DNA of 12,159 bases from Acidimicrobiales bacterium (GCA_030749275.1 JASMKJ010000252.1:1-12159), one strand, 5' to 3'; shown: positions 1-8,076, numbered from the stretch's first letter. The notes: generated by a model not told the origin, from the sequence alone. Made by a program: numbers and translations.

Positions 1-2
1 GT

Positions 3-362
3 AAAGGTGAACCTGTAGAGCACATTCCCGCCGAAATGGAGGCGGGCTCAATTCTGATAGTCAACGGTGGTACATGGCATTGCGGTGGGGCTAACACCAC
101 AGAAGACGACTGGCGTTTAGGGATCAGCGTCCAATATTGCCAGGGGTATCTTCGCCAGCAACAAAATCAGTACTACAGCCTCTCACCCGAAGACGTTAGA
201 GAGATGCCCGAAAGATTGGCTTCTTTGTGCGGCTTCACGCTCTACAAGGGCATCATGGGGCACGTTGATGGAGCAAGCCCTGGACGTTTTTTGGGCGCCG
301 CCCAAGCGGATGAAATTGCCTATGCAGCAATGAGAACCAAAAACGGAGTTGCCGAAAGTTGA
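3..362 (+). CDS. Phytanoyl-CoA dioxygenase (PhyH) family protein, 5'-truncated
   Basis: This is the C-terminal part of a PhyH-type Fe(II)/2-oxoglutarate oxygenase; the reading frame is open to the window edge, so the start lies upstream. About 119 residues are visible. The segment GSILIVNGGTWHCGGANTT is the typical last part of the PhyH double-stranded beta-helix. The His encoded at 78-80 fits the distal iron ligand, and the Arg at 114-116, twelve residues later, fits the 2-oxoglutarate carboxylate-binding Arg. The following GYLRQQQN stretch is also family-like. The proximal HxD ligands would lie outside the window. PhyH enzymes hydroxylate many small substrates, so the substrate cannot be named. 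The gene is 34 bases ahead of a short-chain dehydrogenase on the same strand, suggesting hydroxylation followed by alcohol oxidation. That pairing is inferred from context only. Confidence 0.85.
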   Translation, partial: KGEPVEHIPAEMEAGSILIVNGGTWHCGGANTTEDDWRLGISVQYCQGYLRQQQNQYYSLSPEDVREMPERLASLCGFTLYKGIMGHVDGASPGRFLGAAQADEIAYAAMRTKNGVAES

Positions 363-396
363 GCGGCCCATAGCTTCCGCGATCTAGGTTCAGGTT

Positions 397-1173
397 ATGG
401 AGATTAAAGATCGGGTAGCAATTATTACGGGAGGTGGTGGCGGCATCGGGTCGGCCACCGCTCGCAAATGGGTTTCGGAAGGCGCTAGGCAGGTCGTGGT
501 AGCTGACTACAACGAGGAAGCAGCGCGGCTAGTTGCCGAAGAACTGGGTTGTGTCGGTGTCGGCCTCGACGTCACCGATGAACAGGCCGTAAGTCAACTC
601 GTTGAAGACACTGAAACCACGAGCGGGCCGGTAGACATCTTCTTCTCGAACGCCGGCGCTGGCGCGGAGGGTGGCGTCGAAGCTCCCAATGAGGCTTGGC
701 AGATGCAGTGGGAGCTGCATGTGATGTCTCACGTATACGCAGCTCGAGCCGTAGTGCCTTCGATGACAGCGCGGGGAGAGGGCTACTTGGTACACACGGC
801 GAGCGCGGCTGGCCTTCTAGCGGCGGTTGGCTCAGCTCCGTATTCAGTCACGAAAGCAGCGTGCATTAAACTTGCCGAAACACTTGCAATAAGTCATGGC
901 GACGACGGAATACGAGTTTCAGTCCTATGTCCGCAGGGAGTGAACACTGCCATGGCACCGCGACAACTTGGTGATGGTGGTACGGATGGGATTGTTGAGC
1001 CTGATTTCGTTGCCGACAAGATCACACAGGCGATCCGCGACGAGGAATTCTTGATCTTGTCTCATCCCGAAGTGCAAACCTACACCGAACGTAAGGCATC
1101 GGATCCTGACCGATGGCTTAACGGCATGCGTCGCCTTCGCAGAAGATCGCTTGATCTTCTTGAGGGCGCGTGA
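397..1173 (+). CDS. SDR family NAD(P)-dependent oxidoreductase
   Basis: A classical short-chain dehydrogenase/reductase of 258 aa, the usual length for the family. The Rossmann cofactor motif TGGGGGIG is at residues 11-18 and the structural NAG motif at 85-87. The catalytic residues are Ser136 and the Tyr149-x-x-x-Lys153 pair (YSVTK). Asp37 at the end of the second beta-strand suggests a preference for NAD(H) over NADP(H). The C-terminus (LSHPEVQTYTERKASDPDRW, 221-240) resembles a subgroup of actinobacterial and proteobacterial SDRs of unassigned substrate. It most likely oxidises an alcohol or reduces a ketone in the cytoplasm. The stop overlaps the GTG start of the permease gene by four bases, so the two are probably translationally coupled. 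The Shine-Dalgarno before 397 is weak. The family call is firm; the substrate is unknown. Confidence 0.93.
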   Translation: MEIKDRVAIITGGGGGIGSATARKWVSEGARQVVVADYNEEAARLVAEELGCVGVGLDVTDEQAVSQLVEDTETTSGPVDIFFSNAGAGAEGGVEAPNEAWQMQWELHVMSHVYAARAVVPSMTARGEGYLVHTASAAGLLAAVGSAPYSVTKAACIKLAETLAISHGDDGIRVSVLCPQGVNTAMAPRQLGDGGTDGIVEPDFVADKITQAIRDEEFLILSHPEVQTYTERKASDPDRWLNGMRRLRRRSLDLLEGA

Positions 1174-2108
1174 ACAAGCCCCGCGGACCCGATCCCAAAG
1201 CCAGTCAGTCTTCCAGCGCTATAACAGTCGGCCTGGTCGTTCTAACGGCGTTGTTGATCGGACTGAATTACACGGTCATGAAGTGGGCTTTGGACCACAC
1301 CACTCCGTTAGCGCTAGCTGCCCTTCGGACATCTGTCGGTGCCCCATTCTTGCTGGCGATAGCGTTTATTCGGGGAGAGAGATTGCCCCAAAACCGTGAA
1401 CAATGGTTGGCCGTCTGGTGGATCTCGCTCTCCATCACAACCGTGTCAAGCGGGTTCCTCGTCCTGGGTATCTCGCGACTTTCTCCGGGCTTAGCAGCGA
1501 TGTTGTCGGCGACGATGCCACTTTTCACGGCCATCATCGCCGTGCTGGTCCTTGTCGAACTGCCGGGACATCGCGGCTATTTCGGGTTGCTCATCGGTCT
1601 ACTGGGAGCCATTTGTTTGGCCATTCCAGCCCTCGGATCAGGCAACACAACTCTTGGCATAGCGTTCTCGTTAATTTCCAGCGTCAGCTGGGCAGTAGGA
1701 GCTGTCCTCAACAAACGGTTGCCGGGAGCCCTAGAAATCAGCCCTTTGATGCTCGTCGCGCTACAGATCACGTTTTCCGCTGTGTGTCTGCACGTAGCGG
1801 TTCTATTCATGGAAGATTGGTCGGACACCTCTATTAGCTGGGGACTCACAATGCCGCTGCTATATGCAGGGATTCCGTCCTTAGCCGTCACCTTCTACCT
1901 CTTCGCGAGCGTTCTTCGACGAGCCCCGGCGATACAGGGAGCCGCCGTCGCGTATTTGACACCCTTCTTTGGTGTGTTGTTCAGTTGGCTACTCGTGGGT
2001 GATCGGCTTGGAGGCATCGAAATAGTCGGTGGCTTGCTCGTAGTTGCAGGTGTTGCACTTCTCTCGGTTGATCGTCGATCATCAGATCTGCAATCGAGCA
2101 ACGAGTGA
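1170..2108 (+). CDS. DMT superfamily (EamA) permease
   Basis: An inner-membrane protein of 312 aa with about ten hydrophobic segments arranged as two EamA repeats (roughly residues 18-155 and 160-303), the standard architecture and length of the drug/metabolite transporter superfamily. The conserved end of the second repeat is visible around residues 255-300: a PAIQGAAVAYLTPFFGVLFSW stretch, an acidic/glycine-rich loop, then a final hydrophobic helix. Members export or import amino acids, metabolites or drugs, and the sequence does not say which. The GTG start overlaps the dehydrogenase stop as GTGA, and GAGGG at 1162-1166 may act as a closely spaced Shine-Dalgarno. Position between the SDR and the GrdB-like gene suggests it moves the substrate or product of that pathway (inference). 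Confidence 0.9.
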   Translation: MNKPRGPDPKASQSSSAITVGLVVLTALLIGLNYTVMKWALDHTTPLALAALRTSVGAPFLLAIAFIRGERLPQNREQWLAVWWISLSITTVSSGFLVLGISRLSPGLAAMLSATMPLFTAIIAVLVLVELPGHRGYFGLLIGLLGAICLAIPALGSGNTTLGIAFSLISSVSWAVGAVLNKRLPGALEISPLMLVALQITFSAVCLHVAVLFMEDWSDTSISWGLTMPLLYAGIPSLAVTFYLFASVLRRAPAIQGAAVAYLTPFFGVLFSWLLVGDRLGGIEIVGGLLVVAGVALLSVDRRSSDLQSSNE

Positions 2109-2123
2109 CGTAGCCTCTGAGCT

Positions 2124-3269
2124 ATGGCAGATAGCGACATTAAGGCAATGACGGCAAATCTTGATGCGGTCGAGTTCGATGAGACTGCGTTCACCGTGCC
2201 TGTTCCTTTAACGGAGGCGAAGGTGGCGATCGTCACTTCTGCGTCTCTGCACCATCCCGGTGATGAAGATTTCTCACCTATGGACACCGGCTACCGGGTT
2301 TTGAAGTCCGAGCATCGCGATTACGTAATGGGTCACTGGAGCCCAAACTTTGATGCGACAGGCTTCGCACTCGATATCAACACGGTGTTTCCCATTGACC
2401 GTCTCGACGAGTTAGCAGCGCAAGGAGTCATCGGTTCAGTAGCCGAAGAGCATCTTGCATACGCGGGTAATCAGTTCGAGTTATCTGCGATAAGGATGGA
2501 CAGCGGCCCAGCAGGAGCCAAGTTTCTCAAGGAACAGGACGTCGACGTCGTCTTGCTCACCCCTGTCTGACCGCTGTGTACGCGTACCGTGAGTACGCTC
2601 GCCCACATCTTCGAAGCGGAAGGCCTTGCCACCATTGCCCTCGGTTCCATCAAAACCCAGATAGAAGGCACCGCGCCTCCGCGAGGTCTTTGGTGTGACT
2701 TCCCGTTAGGAAGGCCTCTCGGAGTTCCGTCCGACCCAGAATTTCAACATCGGGTGCTCGCTAAAGCCTTCGAATTACTTGATAGCCCAGAACCAGTTTT
2801 TGCAGAATATGACGTCAGCATCGCTGATGACGAGACCGATGTTCTGGCATGTCCCATGCCCCCCCGACACGACCCAGATGCACACCCTGCGGTTGACGAG
2901 GCCAACGGCCTGCGCCCGGCATATGAACGCGCTATCACCCAATATGGCAACCGAGTCGGAGCTGGGAGAGCCGTTGAGGTCGACGACATAGCCGCCGCGA
3001 TAGAAGCCTTCGTGAGGATTGCCGAAGGAACTCCATGGAAAGAAGCTGGTGTACCTGGAATTCCATCACGAGTAAGCCAAGACGTTCGGGGATATTACGA
3101 AACAGCGGCTTTAGAGCTCTCAGATCATGCCCCCTCGGCATGGGCTGGGACACGTTGGTTCCTAGACCGGACCGAGGCTGGCAAAATAATCATGGCAGCG
3201 AGGCAGGCCATGGCCGACGCAGGTGAACCGAATCCCATTTGGTTCTATATGGCTCCGGGGGACCGCTAG
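2124..3269 (+). CDS. GrdB/PrdB-family selenoprotein (in-frame TGA read as selenocysteine)
   Basis: A 381-residue protein if the in-frame TGA at 2568-2570 (codon 149) is read as selenocysteine. The parts before and after the TGA are in the same frame and both match the glycine/sarcosine/betaine/D-proline reductase selenoprotein B family. The N-terminal half has LTEAKVAIVTSASLHHPGDE (29-48), FPIDRLDELAAQGVIGSVAE (91-110) and a DVDVVLLTPV strand (139-148). Then comes U149-P-L-C152-T-R, followed by LAHIFEAEGLATIAL (159-173). The family's catalytic selenocysteine (cysteine in non-Sec homologues) sits at the end of exactly this strand, followed by x-x-C. Other cysteines are C191 and C243. Clostridial GrdB is somewhat longer and PrdB shorter. 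No pyruvoyl partner (GrdE/PrdA), GrdA or GrdC is encoded here, so a true glycine or proline reductase is not implied; a C-Se, C-S or C-N redox role is possible. The Shine-Dalgarno before 2124 is weak; an alternative ATG is at 2148. The alternatives are a nonsense mutation or a base error in a Cys codon. Confidence 0.82.
2568..2570 (+). other. Recoded TGA (selenocysteine) codon
   Basis: The only in-frame stop in the GrdB-like frame between 2124 and 3269. It lies at codon 149, directly after the VVLLTPV strand and three codons before TGT (Cys152), producing the U-x-x-C redox motif expected at the active site of this family. The downstream half has no ATG close by and no Shine-Dalgarno in front of the GTG at 2589, so independent restart is unlikely. 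Whether the host carries selA, selB, selC and selD cannot be seen from this window. Confidence 0.8.
2576..2606 (+). promoter_or_regulatory. Putative bacterial SECIS element
   Basis: A perfect 6-bp stem pairs GCGTAC (2582-2587) with GTACGC (2593-2598) around the loop CGTGA (2588-2592). The loop begins 18 nt after the TGA, and a G is at its second position. Both fit the known loose bacterial SECIS pattern (a small apical loop about 16-37 nt after UGA, with a G among its first bases). GTG (2576-2578) can pair with CAC (2604-2606) below an internal loop. SelB would be the binding partner. Bacterial SECIS elements are poorly conserved, so this supports recoding but does not prove it alone. Confidence 0.6.
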
Positions 3270-3277
3270 TCAAGGTT

Positions 3278-4513
3278 GTGATCTTTTCGGTTCAGCCAGT
3301 CGAGCACAGATTCTTCGGTTGGCGCATCGTAGCGGCAGCGTTTACGGTCCTTTTTGTCGTCTATGGTGTCCAGTTCAGTTTTGGCACCTTTGTTGGAGAT
3401 GTCGTAGCTGACACCGGGTGGTCCGAAAATCGGCTCCAGTTGATCTTCGCTATCTACATCGGGCTTTATAGCGCGTTATCGGCGATAAGCGGATGGGTCA
3501 CTGACCGTATGGGGCCACGACCCGTCGTCGCTGTAGGCGCCGTCTTACTGACGGGCGGCTACCTGCTGTGGGCCACCGCTGACAGCATTTTTGTTGTTGC
3601 TATTGGGATGGCAGTCGTTGCCCCCCTTGGGATGAGCTGTTCTTGGGTGCCCTGCAATGCAACGGTTGTTCGGTGGTTTGTTGTCCGGCGAGGTTATGCG
3701 ACAGCTATCGCAACTGCAGGCGGTAGTCTCGCCAACATTTTGGTTCCACCGATTGCTGCCGTGCTTGTCTCAGCTTATGGATGGCGAATAGCGATTCTGG
3801 CAATGTCGCTAGCAGGTGGCGTTTGCATGTTGCTGAGCTCGATCGTCCTCGAGCGAGACCCCGAAGGAATAGGACAACAACCCGACGGGCGGCTCGCGCC
3901 CAGAGTAAATCCGGGTGAGGACCTCCTAGAAGGGATGACTCCCGCTGAAGCGTGGAGAAGTCGGACTTATTGGAAGATCTTCGGGATGTACGCACTCACT
4001 TTTGTTGCGGTGTTCGTACCATTTGTTCACGGCGTGCAATTTGCCCAGAGCTTGGGTGCCTCGCTTCAAACTGCTTCAACTGTTATTTCGGCAATAGGAA
4101 TTGGTGGGCTGCTTGGTCGCCTCATCATGGGACCGGTATCTGATCGGATCGGTAGAAAAAACGCGGTCATGTTGGCCTTGCTCTTAGAGACGGTGTCATT
4201 TCTGGGAATGGCCGCTACAAACACTTTGTGGTTGCTGTATCTGTCGGCAGTCACCTTCGGATTTGCCTACGGGGGTGGAGTTGTGGTCTTCCCACCGCTC
4301 GTTGCGGACCTGTTTGGTCGCGCCCACGCTGGATCAATTGTGGGCAGAATCTTCGCGACCGCTGGAGCAATGGCAGCGATAGGTCCATACACAGCACAAG
4401 TCTTACGCGATGCATTAGGCAACTACAGGTGGGCCTTCTTGCTCTCAGGCATAGCAAACGGACTCGCCCTAATACTCGCAACGCGTCTTCCTCGGCGTGC
4501 AGAACACTCTTAA
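3278..4513 (+). CDS. MFS transporter (monocarboxylate / oxalate:formate-like)
   Basis: A polytopic membrane protein of 411 aa with about twelve hydrophobic helices split into two halves by a charged loop around residues 192-230. The MFS motif-A loop occurs in both halves: G72-WVTDRMGPR-81 between helices 2 and 3, and G285-PVSDRIGRK-294 between helices 8 and 9. The helix-1 start (FFGWRIV) and the YWKIFGMYALTFVAVFVPFV segment (231-250) resemble monocarboxylate-porter and oxalate:formate-antiporter-like bacterial MFS proteins, so a small organic acid is a reasonable but unproven substrate. The frame is open upstream to a TTG at 3239, which would overlap the selenoprotein gene by 31 bases. The GTG at 3278, 8 bases after that gene's stop, is preferred because it begins just before the conserved N-terminus. 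No strong Shine-Dalgarno decides it. Probably the last gene of the operon. Confidence 0.9.
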   Translation: MIFSVQPVEHRFFGWRIVAAAFTVLFVVYGVQFSFGTFVGDVVADTGWSENRLQLIFAIYIGLYSALSAISGWVTDRMGPRPVVAVGAVLLTGGYLLWATADSIFVVAIGMAVVAPLGMSCSWVPCNATVVRWFVVRRGYATAIATAGGSLANILVPPIAAVLVSAYGWRIAILAMSLAGGVCMLLSSIVLERDPEGIGQQPDGRLAPRVNPGEDLLEGMTPAEAWRSRTYWKIFGMYALTFVAVFVPFVHGVQFAQSLGASLQTASTVISAIGIGGLLGRLIMGPVSDRIGRKNAVMLALLLETVSFLGMAATNTLWLLYLSAVTFGFAYGGGVVVFPPLVADLFGRAHAGSIVGRIFATAGAMAAIGPYTAQVLRDALGNYRWAFLLSGIANGLALILATRLPRRAEHS

Positions 4514-4530
4514 TTGCTGATCTGACGGCT

Positions 4531-4558
4531 ACAGAGAAGCGCTGACACCTCTGTCGCT
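4531..4558 (+). terminator. Possible hairpin between MFS and indolepyruvate oxidoreductase genes
   Basis: Within the 77-base gap, ACAGAG (4531-4536) can pair with CTCTGT (4549-4554). Alternatively AGC (4538-4540) plus GACA (4544-4547) can pair with TGTC (4552-4555) plus GCT (4556-4558). No T-run follows, so a classical intrinsic terminator is not supported. It could be a weak terminator or a leader structure ahead of the next gene. Confidence 0.25.
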
Positions 4559-4590
4559 ACTAATCTGGAGTTGGAGCAGAAGGGGACACG

Positions 4591-7500
4591 ATGGCGTTAG
4601 CTGACTTCAAACTGGAGGACCGATTTACACGTAGCGAGGGAGATGTCGCTATGTCAGGAGTCCAGGCTTTGCTTAGGGTTCTTTTAGATCAGTTGCGCGC
4701 CGATAAACGTGACGGATTCAACAACGCTGCAATGGTGTCGGGGTACCGAGGCTCGCCATTGGGGGGCATCGACTCGCTGATGCTGGGTAACGCTGAAGAA
4801 TTGGCTGACAACAACATCCAGTTCGTTCCTGGCCTCAATGAAGACCTTGGGGCAACAACTGTTTGGGGTTCCCAGCTAGCCAACCGTAACTTCGACGGCA
4901 AGTTCGATGGCGTGTTGGGCATGTGGTATGGCAAGGCTCCTGGAGTGGATCGATCGGGTGACGCTATTCGGCACGCAAACGTTTGCGGCGTCGATCCTAA
5001 AGGTGGCGTCCTACTGGTAGCGGGGGATGACCCTGCCTCTAAGTCGTCGACGCTGGCATCCGAATCTGAGTTCGCACTGCTCCATTTTCAGACCCCCATT
5101 CTTTACCCAGGAACGGTTCAAGAGGTAGCCGACTACGGTCGAATTGGCTACGAACTTTCTCGGTATAGCGGACTGTGGGTGGCGCTGAAGATTGTGACAA
5201 ATGTTGCGGACGGATATTCGACCATAAAAGTAGGCCCCGGCCGGGTGCAGATGGAACGTCCCGACTTTGAATGGGATGGCGTTCCTTGGCAACACACCCA
5301 ACAGGACGCGCTGTTTGGTCCGTTTGCGGTCCGTCAAGAACTCGAAATCCATGAAGGTCGAATGGAAGCCACTGACGCTTTCACCCGTCTCAATAGTCTC
5401 GACACCGTCAGCGGAGCTACCTCTGATGCTCGCATAGGCTTTGTAGCGGCGGGGAAGACCTACTACGACCTTCGAGAGGCACTCGATCGGATGGGTCTCG
5501 ACGAAGCTGAACTCAAGCGCCGAGGGGTGAGGCTCTACAAGCCAGCCGTCGTATGGCCACTCGAAGCAAACGGAGTTAGACAATTTGCTAGTGGCCTCGA
5601 AACGATTGTTGTTGTCGAAGAGAAGCGGGCTTTCATTGAGACGTTCATGCGCGAGATTCTGTACGGATCAACTGATGCCCCAACGATCCTCGGAAAACGT
5701 GATGCGGAGAACACATTTTGGTTCCCCGGTCACGGAGAGATGGACGCTGACCTCATTGCCCGAAAAATTCGCCCATTCCTCGTCAACCGTTTGGGAGAAG
5801 ACGCAGTAGGTCCAGCCGTGCGCGAACGGGTGACGATTCCGGTTGCTCTGGGTGAACCTGACACCAAGAAACAGTCGAACCGCACCCCTAATTTCTGTTC
5901 CGGCTGTCCACACAATCGTTCAACTTGGGTTCCTGAAGGGTCTGAAGCCGGTGGTGGCATTGGGTGTCATGGGATGGCATCAATGACACCAACACGCAAC
6001 GTTAAAGGGACTACCCAAATGGGAGGAGAAGGAGTTCAGTGGGTTGGAGCTGCGCCATTTGTCACCATGGAGCACAGATTCCAGAACATTGGCGATGGCA
6101 CCTTCCATCACTCCGGTTCCCTAGCGGTCCGACAGGCTGTTGCTGCCGGTACAAACGTCACATACAAGATCCTCTACAACGCGGCTGTTGCGATGACAGG
6201 CGGACAAGACGTTGATGGTGGAATGACGGTCCCCGAGTTGACTCGCTCACTTGAAGCTGAGGGAGTTACGAAGGTCATGGTATTGACCCACGACACCGAA
6301 AAATATGGGGAAGAGGCACACTTCGCTGACGGGACAGAAGTCTGGTACCGAGACCGGCTGGATGAAGCACAAAGGATCCTGCGCGATACACCAGGATGCA
6401 CAGTTCTGATTTATGACCAACCCTGCGCAGCCGAGCTGCGTCGTGACCGAAAACGAGGCAAGGTTGCCGAGCCGACTATGGCGGTATTCATCAACGAGGC
6501 CGTGTGTGAAGGATGCGGAGACTGTGGTGAGAAATCGAGTTGTCTCTCAGTGCAGCCGGTGGAGACGGAATTCGGTAGGAAAACAGCCATCCACCAATCC
6601 TCATGCAACAAGGATTTCACCTGCCTCGACGGAGATTGCCCAGCTTTCATAGAAGTTGTGGCTGCGGGCGTTGTGCCCGAAAAGTCGGCTCTCGCTGTTG
6701 CCGAAATCGGTGATGACCAATCGGAACCTGACCGCCTTGATGAAGGCAACGTCTTGATGATCGGAATCGGAGGCACCGGTGTTGTTACGGTCAATCAGCT
6801 GTTGGCCACAGCGGCTCTCCTAGATGGCAAAGAAGCCCACGGACTTGATCAAACCGGGCTTGCCCAAAAAGGCGGTCCAGTGGTATCCAACCTCAAGATT
6901 CGACGCCCTGATAGTGAACTTGAACTAGGAGAAGCCAACAAGATCGCGACCGGAGAAGCCGACGCCTACATCGTGTTCGACTTGTTGAGTGGGACAAACC
7001 CAGCCAACCTCGAGAAAGCGATGCCAGGACGCACTGTGGCGCTCGTATCGTCCAGCAAAGTACCTACAGGTGCAATGGTTCGAGACACCTCAGCTGAGTA
7101 TCCAGAGTGGTCCGCCCTACAAGCATCTATCGACAGCGCCACCGTCGCGGAGAAAAACGTCTACTACGACGCAGGAAACCTGTCGGACAATCTCTTTCGA
7201 TCGCACATGCCAGCGAACATCATTGTCCTTGGCTCTGCCTACCAGAGCGGCGTAGTGCCAATCAGTGCGGCAGCAATAGAACGCGCCATCGAACTGAACG
7301 GTGTTGCTGTAGAAATGAACACCCAAGCGTTCAGAATCGGACGACAGATAGTTATTGAACCCGAGTTCATTGACAAGCTGGGAATAGAACGCGTCGGGAA
7401 AGTCAATCGCAAGAACAATGTTTCGGAAGCGTTCGAGGCTCTAATCCAATCAGTGCCCGACCCGTCCGAAGAACTTGAACGGCTTCTAAGAATCCGGGTC

Positions 7501-8076
7501 CCGGACCTCGTTGACTACCAGAACACCAAATATGCGAAGACATACGTAGAAAGAGTCAGCGCAGTCAGAGCAGTAGAAGCAACTGTGGGTCAAGACACGC
7601 GCTTGTCGGAGACTTACGCTCGTTATCTCTACAAACTAATGGCGTACAAGGACGAGTACGAAGTCGCCCGACTTCACAGGTCCAAAGCATTCCAACAAGC
7701 AGTGCGTGATCAGTTCGGAGACCGAACCAAAGTCACGTACAAGTTGCATCCGCCTTCCATGAGGCGACTTGGCCTTGACCAGAAAATTGGGCTAAGTCGC
7801 GCAGGCGATCTGGCGTTTGGGATATTACGCAGGATGAAGTTCTTGCGCGGCACCCCTCTAGATATCTTCGGCAATACAACCCACCGCAAGATGGAACGTG
7901 GACTGGTTGAGGAATATCAAACAATGATCGATTCAGTGATGGTGGGTCTTGGCCCTGATAGCTACGACAAAGCGCTCCGCGTAGCTGAACTTCCCGATAT
8001 CGTCCGCGGCTACGAAGGCATCAAGGAAGCAAACGTCGAGAGATTCAGACAGGCTGCTAACGAAATATTGAGTTAA
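4591..8076 (+). CDS. Fused indolepyruvate ferredoxin oxidoreductase
   Basis: A 1161-aa single-chain 2-oxoacid:ferredoxin oxidoreductase, the long form in which the alpha (iorA) and gamma (iorB) parts are joined. It would oxidatively decarboxylate aryl or branched pyruvates to the acyl-CoA in the cytoplasm, using ThDP and Fe-S clusters. Visible parts in order: an N-terminal pyrimidine-binding domain with SGYRGSPLGG (50-59); FCSGCPHN (435-442) opening the ThDP pyrophosphate domain; the ThDP/Mg motif GDG (501-503) with Asn530; a cysteine-rich Fe-S region with C639, C642, C645, C651, C672, C678 and C683; a gamma domain starting GIGGTGV (725-731); and the conserved C-terminal extension of long-form enzymes (about 1040-1150). 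Length is normal for fused forms. AGAAGGGG (4578-4585) is a good Shine-Dalgarno. The 77-base gap before it suggests a separate or weakly coupled unit. The exact 2-oxoacid is not determined. Confidence 0.93.
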   Translation: MALADFKLEDRFTRSEGDVAMSGVQALLRVLLDQLRADKRDGFNNAAMVSGYRGSPLGGIDSLMLGNAEELADNNIQFVPGLNEDLGATTVWGSQLANRNFDGKFDGVLGMWYGKAPGVDRSGDAIRHANVCGVDPKGGVLLVAGDDPASKSSTLASESEFALLHFQTPILYPGTVQEVADYGRIGYELSRYSGLWVALKIVTNVADGYSTIKVGPGRVQMERPDFEWDGVPWQHTQQDALFGPFAVRQELEIHEGRMEATDAFTRLNSLDTVSGATSDARIGFVAAGKTYYDLREALDRMGLDEAELKRRGVRLYKPAVVWPLEANGVRQFASGLETIVVVEEKRAFIETFMREILYGSTDAPTILGKRDAENTFWFPGHGEMDADLIARKIRPFLVNRLGEDAVGPAVRERVTIPVALGEPDTKKQSNRTPNFCSGCPHNRSTWVPEGSEAGGGIGCHGMASMTPTRNVKGTTQMGGEGVQWVGAAPFVTMEHRFQNIGDGTFHHSGSLAVRQAVAAGTNVTYKILYNAAVAMTGGQDVDGGMTVPELTRSLEAEGVTKVMVLTHDTEKYGEEAHFADGTEVWYRDRLDEAQRILRDTPGCTVLIYDQPCAAELRRDRKRGKVAEPTMAVFINEAVCEGCGDCGEKSSCLSVQPVETEFGRKTAIHQSSCNKDFTCLDGDCPAFIEVVAAGVVPEKSALAVAEIGDDQSEPDRLDEGNVLMIGIGGTGVVTVNQLLATAALLDGKEAHGLDQTGLAQKGGPVVSNLKIRRPDSELELGEANKIATGEADAYIVFDLLSGTNPANLEKAMPGRTVALVSSSKVPTGAMVRDTSAEYPEWSALQASIDSATVAEKNVYYDAGNLSDNLFRSHMPANIIVLGSAYQSGVVPISAAAIERAIELNGVAVEMNTQAFRIGRQIVIEPEFIDKLGIERVGKVNRKNNVSEAFEALIQSVPDPSEELERLLRIRVPDLVDYQNTKYAKTYVERVSAVRAVEATVGQDTRLSETYARYLYKLMAYKDEYEVARLHRSKAFQQAVRDQFGDRTKVTYKLHPPSMRRLGLDQKIGLSRAGDLAFGILRRMKFLRGTPLDIFGNTTHRKMERGLVEEYQTMIDSVMVGLGPDSYDKALRVAELPDIVRGYEGIKEANVERFRQAANEILS

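Noticed and set aside
360..362. TGA ending the PhyH gene as a second recoded codon
   Set aside because: The PhyH protein is complete at its C-terminus here, and the next gene begins 34 bases later in another frame.
2589..3269. Separate gene starting at GTG 2589
   Set aside because: No Shine-Dalgarno, starts inside the family's conserved active-site region, and is in the same frame as the upstream half; better read as the continuation past a recoded TGA.
2124..3269. GrdB-like gene as an ordinary pseudogene
   Set aside because: Only one stop, at the exact catalytic Sec position, with intact frame and conserved sequence on both sides; random decay would rarely give this. Not fully excluded without the sel genes.
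5011..5583. 190-codon open frame on the minus strand
   Set aside because: Lies wholly inside the indolepyruvate oxidoreductase gene, whose motifs run unbroken through it, and has no recognisable domain.
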